Below, one piece after another: positions 16,841 through 25,276 of a DNA stretch of 64,000 nucleotides (position 1 is its first letter; every line of letters starts with the position of its first letter). The translations under genes were made by a program, and so were the position numbers. Below the pieces are notes generated by a model. That model worked only from the letters and a program-made list of their open reading frames with translations. It made no database searches and was not told the DNA's origin. Origin of the DNA: Vibrio sp. RE88 (lineage in GTDB: Bacteria; Pseudomonadota; Gammaproteobacteria; Enterobacterales; Vibrionaceae); contig NZ_VTYQ01000008.1 of the NCBI RefSeq assembly GCF_013113835.1, positions 62,001 to 126,000 on the forward strand, read 5' to 3'.

Positions 16841-17872
16841 TTATTGCTCTAGAAATTTATCAACAGCATTGATGACTTGAGAAGGCATTAGTTTATTGAG
16901 GCAGTCTTGGTGACCAAGCGGACACTCGCGCTTGAAACACGGCCGGCACTCAATGTCAGTATGCACCATTTCTAACTTGTCAGTCAGAGGTGGCGTATAT
17001 TTTGGTGAGCTAGAGCCATAAATCGCAACTATATTACATCCTACGGCGGCAGAAACATGCATTAAGCCTGAATCGTTCGATACAACGGTATGGCAAGCTG
17101 CTAATAAGTCTACTGCTTCAATTAGTGACGTTTCGCCAGCTAAGTTAAAGCAGTGTTGTTGTTGCTCGGGTGTGAGAGCTGATTTGATTTTTTCGGTGAC
17201 AGCTCTGTCTTTATCTGAGCCGAACAACCAAACTTGCTGGCCTTTATCTATAAGATGTTTAGCAAGTTTAGAATAGTGCCGGTCTGGCCAACGCTTAGCC
17301 GGACCAAACTCCGCGCCCGGGCAGAGGCCTACAACAGGAAGTTGTAAATCTAGATTTAGCCTTTGACGAGCTGCGAGTTGTGACTTGGTGTCGACGGTCA
17401 AACTGGGCTTTGGGCAATTGGCTAACTTAACCTCTTCCAACATTTTTTTAGAAGTCGAAGCGAGAGCTGCGTACCTTTCAACCATATATTGAAATACACG
17501 TTTATCTGGGCGAAGATCTGTAAGTAGCCCATATCTGAATTCACCTTTCCAGCCAGTTCGTATTGGTATTCCAGCAAACCATGGAATTAGGGCTGACTTT
17601 GCTGAATTAGGTAATATGAATGCGTGGCTATAATTATTTTTACGTAACTCATGCCCTATTGCTCTTCGACCAAATAGACTGAAGTCCCCATGTCCAATCG
17701 GCATCTCTATGGCTTGATGTACTTCTGGCATGCGTTCTAGAATAGGTTTACACCAAGCAGGAGCAAGGACATCCAGTTCACAGTCTGGATATTTATCTTT
17801 GAGAGTCGTATACAAGCTTTGCGACATCACCATGTCGCCAACCCAAGAGGGACCGATAATGAGAATCTTCAT
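16841..17872 (-). CDS. waaF: ADP-heptose:LPS heptosyltransferase II
   Basis: GT9 enzyme that adds the second L-glycero-D-manno-heptose of the inner core. The 343-residue protein starts MKILIIGPSWVGDMVMSQSL, the standard WaaF N-terminus, and has VSNDSGLMHVSAAVG near 260-274. Length and pattern match WaaF best among the four GT9 proteins here. The donor is made by HldD, encoded in the same reverse block. Confidence 0.93.
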   Translation of the reverse strand: MKILIIGPSWVGDMVMSQSLYTTLKDKYPDCELDVLAPAWCKPILERMPEVHQAIEMPIGHGDFSLFGRRAIGHELRKNNYSHAFILPNSAKSALIPWFAGIPIRTGWKGEFRYGLLTDLRPDKRVFQYMVERYAALASTSKKMLEEVKLANCPKPSLTVDTKSQLAARQRLNLDLQLPVVGLCPGAEFGPAKRWPDRHYSKLAKHLIDKGQQVWLFGSDKDRAVTEKIKSALTPEQQQHCFNLAGETSLIEAVDLLAACHTVVSNDSGLMHVSAAVGCNIVAIYGSSSPKYTPPLTDKLEMVHTDIECRPCFKRECPLGHQDCLNKLMPSQVINAVDKFLEQ

Positions 17873-17891
17873 TTAGGAAGCTAGGGTTCAT

Positions 17892-18446
17892 CTAATAAGT
17901 CAGTTCATGCTGCCATGATACTCCATTCTGTACTACTTTGGCAGGGTTACCAACAGCAATGGCGCACGATGGGACTGATTTGGTCAAGGTAGAGTTGATG
18001 CCAATGATTGATCCTTCACCGACAGTAACACCTTTTAAAACTGTTACATTATCTGTAAGCCACACCTTAGGACCAATTTCGATATTTTGAGCACTGTTGA
18101 TGCGTTTTCCATCTTTAACAATATTATGTCCGTCACTGGTCATAACTTTCACATTTCGGGATAACATGCATCCCGAGCCAATTGATAAACTCGTATTAGC
18201 CTCTCTAGACGAAAGATAGCAATTGTGCCCTATAGTGGTATTACTACCAATAGATAAAGAGTTATTTTTACCGTCGATTTCAATAAGGCAGTCGCGAATA
18301 TTTACCCCGGCGCCAATTTCAAAGGAGTTCCCCTCACCTTTAATAATTATCTTGCATCCGCGTATGTTTGCTGATGAGTCAATGTTGATTTGATGATTGC
18401 CAGTAACTCGAATCTTATTCCTAATTTTATAAATAAGTTTGATCAC
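17892..18446 (-). CDS. Hexapeptide-repeat acetyltransferase
   Basis: From GTG 18446 the protein has 184 residues. It is almost wholly a left-handed beta-helix of hexapeptide repeats (e.g. IGSNTTIGHNCYLSS, IGPKVWLTDNVTVL) and ends with AVGNPAKVV, typical of sugar O-acetyltransferases. GTG 18446 has AAGGGG 7 bases upstream, which favours it over a longer reading. It overlaps waaL by 20 bases, suggesting translational coupling. The acceptor sugar is unknown. Confidence 0.8.
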   Translation of the reverse strand: MIKLIYKIRNKIRVTGNHQINIDSSANIRGCKIIIKGEGNSFEIGAGVNIRDCLIEIDGKNNSLSIGSNTTIGHNCYLSSREANTSLSIGSGCMLSRNVKVMTSDGHNIVKDGKRINSAQNIEIGPKVWLTDNVTVLKGVTVGEGSIIGINSTLTKSVPSCAIAVGNPAKVVQNGVSWQHELTY

Positions 18447-19677
18447 TTTTACGCCCCTTTGACTTAAACTCAGCTTGAGTAGCTGCAAATAGTAATGCCA
18501 ACATATAACCATAGAACGTACTAATTAAATTTTGTTGCAAAGCAACTTCAGTGAAACAAAAAATAATAAAGGACGAAACAAATAGTACACCTATATACGC
18601 TGCATTGGAGTCTCGAACATGCCATAAAAAGTAAAAAAATGGAACTATAAGCATAAGTATTATTGCGGCGACACCGAGTAGTCCTCCTGATGCCAGCATA
18701 TCAAAGTATTGGCTATGGGCATGGCCTCGGGGAACATTCGCTGTCCATTCATTTACTATACTTTCTTGTGCTAGTTGCTTGTTCAATGTTTCTCGTTCAG
18801 GGTGCGTTAAGCCAATCAAGGGGCGCTCTTTGAATGCCTCCAATGCTGCTGTCCAAAGCATTACTCTGCCACCAGTAGATACAGCTTTTTGAGTATCGCC
18901 ATTGATGATATTAGTGAGCTCATACACTGTATAATCAACACGATTTTTTATTTTAGGTGAAAAAGTGTATAAACTACTAGATATTAATATTAGTAATATG
19001 AAACCTATAGTACCACGGATAATGCCAATATCTTTGAAGTTGAGTAAATAGGCAAAAAGTAATAATGCCGGGAGTGCAAATATAGCACCACGAGTAAGCG
19101 TCATTAGCATAGCACTTACCGAAAGGCTAAAAGCGATAAGTGCTATAATACGATACTTCTTATTTTTTAATAGCGCCAAGGACAAGGTGGAGAGTGCACA
19201 AGATAAATAACCAAAGTTTATGCTATAAAGGAAACCGTCTACTCTAGGTCTGCCTTCAATAAAAAATTGATAAGTAGCAATGCAAACTGTGCCTATTGAA
19301 CCAAAAAAAACACCATAAGATAAAGCTTTGATATATATCTTTTCAATATCAACAAAATACTTAAAGAAAAAGTAAATAGGGATACATAATATAATTCTAG
19401 ATGCACCTCTAAAGTACCTAAAGTTGCCCCAATCTATGATCGCCATTGGTATGTTTGAAACTAAATAAGCACTCAAAACTGCAATAATGAGTTTATCGGT
19501 CAGATCCCAAGCGATGTTGTCTCTTTGTTTGATAATATAAGCTATGGAAATGAAAACTGTCAAAGCAGCAATTACAACAGTATAGTTATTCGTAGATAAG
19601 AGTAGCCCTAAGACTAAAAATATGGATATTGAGCTTAGTTGCTCCGTCAATGTTAACTTAGTTTTTGTTTGGTGCAT
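18427..19677 (-). CDS. waaL: O-antigen ligase
   Basis: A 416-residue polytopic inner-membrane protein with about ten or more hydrophobic helices and one large periplasmic loop at about 260-320. It carries the Wzy_C/WaaL signatures TGGRVMLWTAALEAFKERPL (before the loop) and GHAHSQYFDMLASGGLLGV (after it), with the conserved H-H/SQY region. It joins undecaprenyl-linked O-polysaccharide to lipid A-core on the periplasmic side. Location in the core operon agrees with WaaL rather than Wzy, and a separate wzy candidate lies in the O-antigen cluster. Confidence 0.9.
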   Translation of the reverse strand: MHQTKTKLTLTEQLSSISIFLVLGLLLSTNNYTVVIAALTVFISIAYIIKQRDNIAWDLTDKLIIAVLSAYLVSNIPMAIIDWGNFRYFRGASRIILCIPIYFFFKYFVDIEKIYIKALSYGVFFGSIGTVCIATYQFFIEGRPRVDGFLYSINFGYLSCALSTLSLALLKNKKYRIIALIAFSLSVSAMLMTLTRGAIFALPALLLFAYLLNFKDIGIIRGTIGFILLILISSSLYTFSPKIKNRVDYTVYELTNIINGDTQKAVSTGGRVMLWTAALEAFKERPLIGLTHPERETLNKQLAQESIVNEWTANVPRGHAHSQYFDMLASGGLLGVAAIILMLIVPFFYFLWHVRDSNAAYIGVLFVSSFIIFCFTEVALQQNLISTFYGYMLALLFAATQAEFKSKGRKSDQTYL

Positions 19678-20794
19678 TTACAACTTGCTCGTAGTATTTC
19701 GAAAGTTTAGTTATGTGTGCTGTCATGGAAAATTCAGCATTTGCCCTCGCGAATGATAAGTTTGCGTTATTTTTTTTTAGGGCAGGATCTTGGAGGTATT
19801 TCTCGATATTATGAGCAATTTTACTTGGGTTTAGGGGATCACACAACAGTGCTACAGGTTCTAAAATTTCGGGCAGTGCTCCAGTATTAGCACCAACTAC
19901 CGCTTTTTTAGCTGCCATAGCTTCGATTGCGGTTAAACCGAATGCCTCATTGTGGTTAGGTAGACATACAATATCCATTGCAGCGAGCATACGACTTGTA
20001 TCTGCCCTAAAGCCAACTAAATGAACACGTTTAGTTAAACCTAAGCTGTCAATTTTATCTTTTAGCTTGATAACGAACGAATTGTCTGAGCCTTCTGATA
20101 CATCTAATCCACCAACTAATAATAGATGGAGTGTTGGGTATTTACCTCTTAATAAATCAAAAGCTTTTAAAAGCTCCATTTGCCCTTTACCAGAGCAGAC
20201 TCGACCTAAGTTTCCAATAATTATACTGTCTTTAGGTAACCCCAACTCTAACTTAATAGTGGTTATGTCATTTAGGTTATCAATTGGTTGTTCTGGGATG
20301 TCTGTGCCTAGCCAAAGCCTAGTAATCTTATTTTCATTTAGAGGGAGTGCCTTGAGGTTACGCTTATAGGTCTCATTGCTTATCGAAAAAACCTGGTCAA
20401 CATGTGAATAAGCCCACTTATGATAGAGGTCTTTTTTGGGGCGAGTGACTCCCATGTGCTCAGTAAAAAAAGTGGTCCTTTTAGTCAATAAATTTAGTAG
20501 TGCAGAAACAAGAATATCACCAGATTTATGGCAATGAATAATTTCAACGTTTCTTTTTTTTAACCAGCGGTTCAGTCGTAAAAGCTGAGATGCTATTAAC
20601 TTTCCTTTACTCGATATCTCAAAGGTCTCAATACCAGAGTTTCGCATTCCTTCAGCAACTTGTGTTCCACCTGTACATAGCCCGTAAACTTTATAGCCAC
20701 GTTCAAGAAACTCTTTGCCAGTTCTGATCGGATACATTTCTAATCCTCCCCAACCTTGGGAAAGACAAATATGAAGAATTGCTGATTTTGTCAC
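19658..20794 (-). CDS. GT4-family glycosyltransferase
   Basis: A 378-residue GT-B retaining glycosyltransferase. The N-terminal domain has the acceptor-side signature LSQGWGGLEMYPIR (11-24). The C-terminal domain contains the EX7E motif in NEAFGLTAIEAMAAKKAVV (about 281-299). The GTG start 20794 has AAGG 6 bases upstream. It overlaps waaL by 20 bases. It is an outer-core sugar transferase by context; the sugar is not known. It is the first gene after the hairpin that follows hldD. Confidence 0.85.
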   Translation of the reverse strand: MTKSAILHICLSQGWGGLEMYPIRTGKEFLERGYKVYGLCTGGTQVAEGMRNSGIETFEISSKGKLIASQLLRLNRWLKKRNVEIIHCHKSGDILVSALLNLLTKRTTFFTEHMGVTRPKKDLYHKWAYSHVDQVFSISNETYKRNLKALPLNENKITRLWLGTDIPEQPIDNLNDITTIKLELGLPKDSIIIGNLGRVCSGKGQMELLKAFDLLRGKYPTLHLLLVGGLDVSEGSDNSFVIKLKDKIDSLGLTKRVHLVGFRADTSRMLAAMDIVCLPNHNEAFGLTAIEAMAAKKAVVGANTGALPEILEPVALLCDPLNPSKIAHNIEKYLQDPALKKNNANLSFARANAEFSMTAHITKLSKYYEQVVNAPNKN

Positions 20795-20823
20795 AATTTA
20801 CCTTTATCTAGTAGAGAGGCAAT

Positions 20824-20850
20824 AAAAAAGGTGGTATTGAAACCACCTTT
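20824..20850 (-). terminator. Intrinsic terminator or attenuator inside the core block
   Basis: On the reverse strand, stem AAAGGTGGT (20827-20835) pairs with ACCACCTTT (20842-20850), and six A at 20824-20829 give a U-run downstream of hldD. It lies 28 bases after the hldD stop and 29 bases before the next gene, leaving little room for a new promoter, so downstream expression probably needs read-through. Confidence 0.78.
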
Positions 20851-20878
20851 CTATAGTAAGCCTTTAGAATATTAGAGG

Positions 20879-21820
20879 CTACTTGTTTATCTTCTGCATG
20901 TATTCCGCAACGCCTTCGGCGACTGTTTTAAACTGATGATCGCAGCCTGCTACCCGAAGTTTTGTTAGGTCGGCTTGCGTAAACTCCTGGTATGCACCTT
21001 TAAGGTGTTCAGGGAATGGAATAGTTTCTACTTCACCTTTGCCATGGAACTTAATCACCGCTTTAGCTACTTCTTCAAAAGATTCCGCATTACCTGTACC
21101 TAAGTTAAAGATGCCTGACTGGCCGCTTTCCATAAACCACAAGTTTACTGATGCAACATCACCGACGTAAACGAAATCACGCTTAAAAGTCTCACTGCCT
21201 GCAAATAGTTTTGGATTTTCACCTGCGTTCATCTGGTTGTTTAAGTGGAAAGCCACAGACGCCATTGAGCCTTTGTGTTGCTCACGTGGGCCATAAACGT
21301 TGAAGTAACGGAAACCAGTGATTTGAGAAAGTTGCTCACCATGCTCTTCAGCATCTTGCCAAATTCGGCGTACATAGTTATCAAACTGCTGCTTTGAGTA
21401 ACCGTATACGTTTAATGCGCCTTCGTACTCTTTCTCTTCAATGAAAATGTCAGTTTCACCGTAAGTTGCAGCAGATGAGGCGTAAAGGAACGGGATTTCG
21501 CGTTCTAGACAGAAATGTAGTAGCTCTTTTGAATACTCATAGTTATTGAGCATCATGTATTTGCCATCCCACTCTGTCGTAGCAGAACAAGCCCCTTCAT
21601 GGAAGATGGCTTCGATAGGCCCAAAGTCATCACCAGCCATGACTTGAGTTAGAAAATCGTCACGGTCCATGTAGTCTGTGATATCTAAATCAACCAAATT
21701 CTGGAACTTCTTACCATTCTTAAGGTTATCGACTACCAAAATGTCGTTGATGCCTTTGTCGTTTAGTGCTTTGACAATGTTGCTGCCAATCATGCCAGCG
21801 CCGCCAGTTACGATGATCAT
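20879..21820 (-). CDS. hldD: ADP-L-glycero-D-manno-heptose 6-epimerase
   Basis: NADP-dependent extended-SDR enzyme that makes the ADP-L,D-heptose used by WaaF and other heptosyltransferases. The 313-residue protein begins MIIVTGGAGMIGSNIV (Rossmann motif GGAGMIG 6-12) and has the YGYSK catalytic pair at about 139-143. ATG 21820 is the family start; an upstream GTG extension of 34 residues has no similarity and would span the promoter. hldD is the landmark that opens the O-antigen/capsule locus in many Vibrio. Confidence 0.97.
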   Translation of the reverse strand: MIIVTGGAGMIGSNIVKALNDKGINDILVVDNLKNGKKFQNLVDLDITDYMDRDDFLTQVMAGDDFGPIEAIFHEGACSATTEWDGKYMMLNNYEYSKELLHFCLEREIPFLYASSAATYGETDIFIEEKEYEGALNVYGYSKQQFDNYVRRIWQDAEEHGEQLSQITGFRYFNVYGPREQHKGSMASVAFHLNNQMNAGENPKLFAGSETFKRDFVYVGDVASVNLWFMESGQSGIFNLGTGNAESFEEVAKAVIKFHGKGEVETIPFPEHLKGAYQEFTQADLTKLRVAGCDHQFKTVAEGVAEYMQKINK

Positions 21821-21854
21821 AGTGTGAGACTCTTGAGTAAAAGCTAAGAGTGAC

Positions 21855-21882
21855 AGTATAACACGCTTGAATTTAGGGCCAA
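21855..21882 (-). promoter_or_regulatory. Sigma70 promoter for hldD
   Basis: Read on the reverse strand, TTGGCC (21882-21877) and TATACT (21860-21855) are 16 bases apart, and the -10 ends 35 bases before the hldD start. It would also drive the waa genes if polymerase reads through the hairpin after hldD. Confidence 0.6.
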
Positions 21883-21957
21883 TTGTAAAATTAGCGTTAG
21901 GTAAGTACATAATGTAGATCACTGATATATATTTAGCGAAGTATTGCTAGTGACAAG

Positions 21958-21984
21958 TGATCCGCCCCAGAAGTTTTGGACACC
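21958..21984 (+). repeat. Left terminal inverted repeat of the IS3 relic
   Basis: Starts TGATCCGCCCCAG and ends GGACACC; it is the partner of 23140-23166. The outer 13 bases differ from the right end at two positions. Confidence 0.8.
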
Positions 21985-22019
21985 AAGATAAGTGAGTGCA
22001 ATCACTAACGAGGTGAAGA

Positions 22020-23136
22020 ATGACAACTAAGAAAACTAGAATTATACACTCTCCTTAATTTAAAGTAGAAACCCTGAAGCTAGTAGATAAAGTCGGAGTA
22101 GCTGCGGTAGCAAGACAGCTGTCTTTGCATGAATCCCAAACCTACGGGTGATGGAAGAACTCGAAGAAAGACACCAGTACTAGTCATCGTGAGCAAGAGC
22201 TAGCCGCAGAGGTTGCCAAGCTAAAAAGGTAGTTGGCTGAGCAGGCAGAAGTACTAGAAACTATAAAAAAAGGCCGATACCTAGTTCGCAAAAAATCTAA
22301 AGTAGATTGCTATGGATTTATGCTCGAACACCTTCCGTGCTTCAGAGTCGTCCGCATGACCAAGGTGTACGGGATTTCTAGAAGTGGGTTTTGTTGTTGG
22401 ATTAAGCATCGCTATAAGACCATCCAGCGCGAGGCAACTCGCCAAGAGCTTGATACGAAGGTCAAAGAGGCTTTTTTATAATAACAGTGGTCGTGAGGGT
22501 TCTGGCGTATCTAAAAAGAATTGGCTGAGAGCGGTGATAGTCATAATGTTAAAACCATTGCCGCCAGTATGAAGCGACAGGATTTAACGCCGAAAGCCGT
22601 ACGTAAGCTTAAATGTACAACGGACGGCAAGCATAAGATGTCTGTTGCGCCGAACTTATTGTTAAGGCAACGGATCCGAATCAAAAATGGGCGGGTGATA
22701 TCACGTATCTTGCCACAAGCGAGGGCTGTTATCATTGGCCTTTGCTCACGACAAATCATCGGTTGGTCTATGGATTCGAGGATGACAGCAACTCTGGTCT
22801 GTGATGCATCATCGATGGCTCTTTTCCGTCGAGGGCTTCCTGAGCAGGTTATTGTTCATAGTGTTCGAGGTAGCCAGTATTGCTCGAAAGACTATTGAGA
22901 TCTCATAACTGCTTATAATTTAGAGCAAAGTATGAGTAGACAAGGAAACTGCTGGGATTATGCTTGTGTAGAGAGCTTCTTCCATTCGATGAAAGTTGAG
23001 ACAGTCCAATACGAACCAATAATGATCAGAGACATGATGCATCAAACAATCTTAGAGTACATTGAGGTTGATTGTAACAGGGCGAGACGGCACAGTGCTC
23101 TGCCCAGTAAACTTTGAACAGCAAAATGTCGCTTAA
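22020..23136 (+). pseudogene. IS3-family transposase orfAB relic
   Basis: OrfA begins at ATG 22020 (MTTKKTRIIHSP) and is broken by in-frame stops soon after, at TAA (after HSP), TGA (after TYG) and TAG (after KLKR). OrfB features follow: ISRSGFCCWIKHR, TIAASMKRQ(D/G)LTPKAVRK, SRQIIGWSMDSRMTATLVCDA, SKDY, then MSRQGNCWDYACVESFFHSMKVE with the catalytic glutamate and NRARRHSAL, ending PVNFEQQNVA at TAA 23134-23136. At least three frameshifts are needed to join these. The second catalytic aspartate is lost (VIHSVRGSQY where HSDRGSQY is expected). The element cannot make active transposase. Confidence 0.9.
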
Positions 23137-23139
23137 TGA

Positions 23140-23166
23140 AGTGTCCAGTCTAGCTGGAGCAGATCA
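23140..23166 (-). repeat. Right terminal inverted repeat of the IS3 relic
   Basis: On the reverse strand it reads TGATCTGCTCCAG...TGGACACT, matching the left end at 18 of 27 positions. It is followed directly by the AAG target duplicate. Confidence 0.8.
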
Positions 23167-23224
23167 AAGGTCGATAATAGTTTGGCTTTGCGGTATGATT
23201 GCGCAAAATTTTTTAACTTATGCC

Positions 23225-23255
23225 CTGACTAGGCTGGTCTATTTAAGGTTATAAT
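23225..23255 (+). promoter_or_regulatory. Possible promoter for the rmlB-led O-antigen operon
   Basis: A perfect TATAAT at 23250-23255 lies 58 bases before rmlB. The only -35-like hexamer is CTGACT (23225-23230), 19 bases away, which is a poor fit. The region 23170-23313 is AT-rich, carries no gene and lies just downstream of the IS relic. I found no full ops/JUMPStart element. Confidence 0.4.
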
Positions 23256-23313
23256 ATTTAAGTCATTTTTAATGGTTTTAGGACTGAAAATAGATTAACT
23301 AAGAGAGTGTTAA

Positions 23314-24378
23314 ATGAAGATATTAGTCACTGGTGGTGCTGGGTTTATTGGTTCTGCAGTTATTCGCCACATTATTCTAAATACTCAAGATGAAGTCATC
23401 AACTTAGATAAACTAACTTATGCAGGAAACTTAGAATCTTTGGATGTTGTAAAGCAAAGTAAGCGTTATGCTTTTGAACATGCAGATATATGTGACTCAA
23501 GTGAGATGAATCGCATCTTTGACCAATATCAACCTGATGCAGTTATGCACCTAGCAGCTGAGTCTCACGTTGACCGTTCTATTGACGGCCCCGCTGCATT
23601 TATTGAAACGAATATTCTAGGTACATACACTTTGCTAGAAGCAGCTCGTAATTATTGGAATGGCTTAGGTGATACAGGTAGAAGTGCATTTCGTTTCCAT
23701 CATATCTCCACTGATGAAGTTTATGGCGATTTGGAAGGTACGGATGGCTTGTTTACGGAAGAAACTTCTTATGAACCTTCTTCGCCGTACTCTGCTTCTA
23801 AAGCATCTAGCGATCACTTAGTTCGGGCCTGGCTTAGAACCTACGGACTCCCTACAATAGTAACAAACTGTTCCAATAACTACGGCCCATATCATTTTCC
23901 TGAAAAACTAATTCCACTTATGATTTTGAACGCCCTAGATGGGAAACCACTACCCGTTTACGGTGATGGAATGCAGATCCGTGACTGGTTGTTTGTGGAA
24001 GACCATGCACGAGCACTTTACAAAGTTGTCACTGAAGGCGAGATTGGTCAAACCTATAATATTGGTGGTCATAATGAAAAGGCTAATATCGAAGTTGTGA
24101 AAACAATATGCGGGCTGCTTGAGGAATTAGTTCCAGACAAGCCAGCAGGTGTAAACGCTTATTCAGACTTGATCAGTTACGTCACCGACCGACCTGGGCA
24201 CGATGTACGCTATGCGATCGATGCGTCGAAAATCGAACGTGAATTGGGCTGGAAACCCGAAGAAACGTTTGAGTCGGGCATTCGTAAGACAGTGAAATGG
24301 TATTTAAGTAACAAGCAATGGTGGAGCCGTGTGTTAGATGGTTCATACAGTCTTGAGCGTTTAGGAGCAGAGAAATAA
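23314..24378 (+). CDS. rmlB: dTDP-glucose 4,6-dehydratase
   Basis: Second enzyme of dTDP-L-rhamnose synthesis, making dTDP-4-keto-6-deoxyglucose with bound NAD. The 354-residue extended-SDR protein has TGGAGFIGS (6-14), the STDEVYGD catalytic loop with D134-E135, and the YSASK pair Y159/K163. It is the first gene of the rhamnose set rmlB-A-D-C, all tightly spaced. The cytosolic product feeds rhamnosyltransferases of the O-antigen. Confidence 0.97.
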   Translation: MKILVTGGAGFIGSAVIRHIILNTQDEVINLDKLTYAGNLESLDVVKQSKRYAFEHADICDSSEMNRIFDQYQPDAVMHLAAESHVDRSIDGPAAFIETNILGTYTLLEAARNYWNGLGDTGRSAFRFHHISTDEVYGDLEGTDGLFTEETSYEPSSPYSASKASSDHLVRAWLRTYGLPTIVTNCSNNYGPYHFPEKLIPLMILNALDGKPLPVYGDGMQIRDWLFVEDHARALYKVVTEGEIGQTYNIGGHNEKANIEVVKTICGLLEELVPDKPAGVNAYSDLISYVTDRPGHDVRYAIDASKIERELGWKPEETFESGIRKTVKWYLSNKQWWSRVLDGSYSLERLGAEK

Positions 24379-24379
24379 G

Positions 24380-25276
24380 ATGAAGGGTATTATTCTTGCC
24401 GGTGGTTCTGGCACTCGTCTTTACCCACTAACTCGTGGAGTCTCAAAGCAGCTCTTGCCTGTATACGACAAACCAATGGTGTTTTATCCAATATCTACAC
24501 TTATGTTGGCAGGCATTCGCGATATCCTCATTATCACAACGCCAGAAGACCAAGCTGGCTTTAAGCGTTTACTTGGAGATGGGAGTTGTTTTGGTATTAA
24601 TCTGGAGTTTGCTGTCCAGCCTAGCCCAGATGGCCTAGCTCAAGCCTTTATAATTGGTGAGGAGTTCATTGGAGATGACTCGGTATGCCTTGTACTGGGA
24701 GACAATATCTTCTATGGCCAAGCTTTCAGTAAACAGCTGCACAATGCTCGCGAGTTAACAGCACAAGGCCTAGCAACGGTATTTGGCTACAAAGTAAAAG
24801 ACCCTGAACGATTTGGTGTGGTTGAGTTCGATGCAGATATGAAAGCGATCTCGATAGAAGAGAAGCCAGTTGAGCCTAAATCTGATTATGCGGTTACAGG
24901 TTTATACTTCTACGATAATCGTGTTGTTGAAATGGCCAAACAAGTTAAGCCATCTGAGCGTGGAGAATTAGAGATCACTACGCTAAACGAAATGTACCTA
25001 AATGATGGTTCTCTGAATGTTGAGCTGTTTGGCCGCGGTTTTGCTTGGCTAGATACAGGCACCCATGAGAGCCTTCATGAAGCCTCTTCTTTTGTTCAGA
25101 CTATTGAGCATGTTCAAGGTCTAAAAGTGGCTTGTCTTGAAGAGATAGCGTGGAAGAATCAATGGCTTTCTGATGGACAGCTTACCGAAATAACCAAATC
25201 TATGCTCACAAATGAATATGGCCAGTACTTGAACCGACTTGTCGTCGAGAAGAAGAAGAGAGCTGCCAAACAATGA
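24380..25276 (+). CDS. rmlA: Glucose-1-phosphate thymidylyltransferase
   Basis: It makes dTDP-glucose from glucose 1-phosphate and dTTP, the entry step to dTDP-L-rhamnose. The 298-residue protein starts MKGIILAGGSGTRLYPLT, with the nucleotide-binding GGSGTRL and the SKQLLPVYDKPM segment. Length is normal for the short RmlA form. It starts 1 base after the rmlB stop and overlaps rmlD by 4 bases. Confidence 0.97.
   Translation: MKGIILAGGSGTRLYPLTRGVSKQLLPVYDKPMVFYPISTLMLAGIRDILIITTPEDQAGFKRLLGDGSCFGINLEFAVQPSPDGLAQAFIIGEEFIGDDSVCLVLGDNIFYGQAFSKQLHNARELTAQGLATVFGYKVKDPERFGVVEFDADMKAISIEEKPVEPKSDYAVTGLYFYDNRVVEMAKQVKPSERGELEITTLNEMYLNDGSLNVELFGRGFAWLDTGTHESLHEASSFVQTIEHVQGLKVACLEEIAWKNQWLSDGQLTEITKSMLTNEYGQYLNRLVVEKKKRAAKQ

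Larger units (their letters stand above)
21958..23166 (+). mobile_element. Decayed IS3-family insertion sequence
   Basis: A 1209-bp element with TG...CA ends and imperfect terminal inverted repeats (18 of the first 27 positions match). It is flanked on both sides by AAG (21955-21957 and 23167-23169), a 3-bp target duplication usual for IS3 elements. It contains relics of orfA and orfB transposase genes with several stops and frameshifts. It sits between the hldD promoter and rmlB and marks the left border of the O-antigen locus. Confidence 0.88.

Noticed and set aside
22103..22112. TGCGGTAGCA resembles the core of an ops/JUMPStart element
   Set aside because: It is codons of the orfA transposase relic (the VAAVARQL segment) and lacks the leading G and flanks of ops. 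The match is coding, not regulatory.
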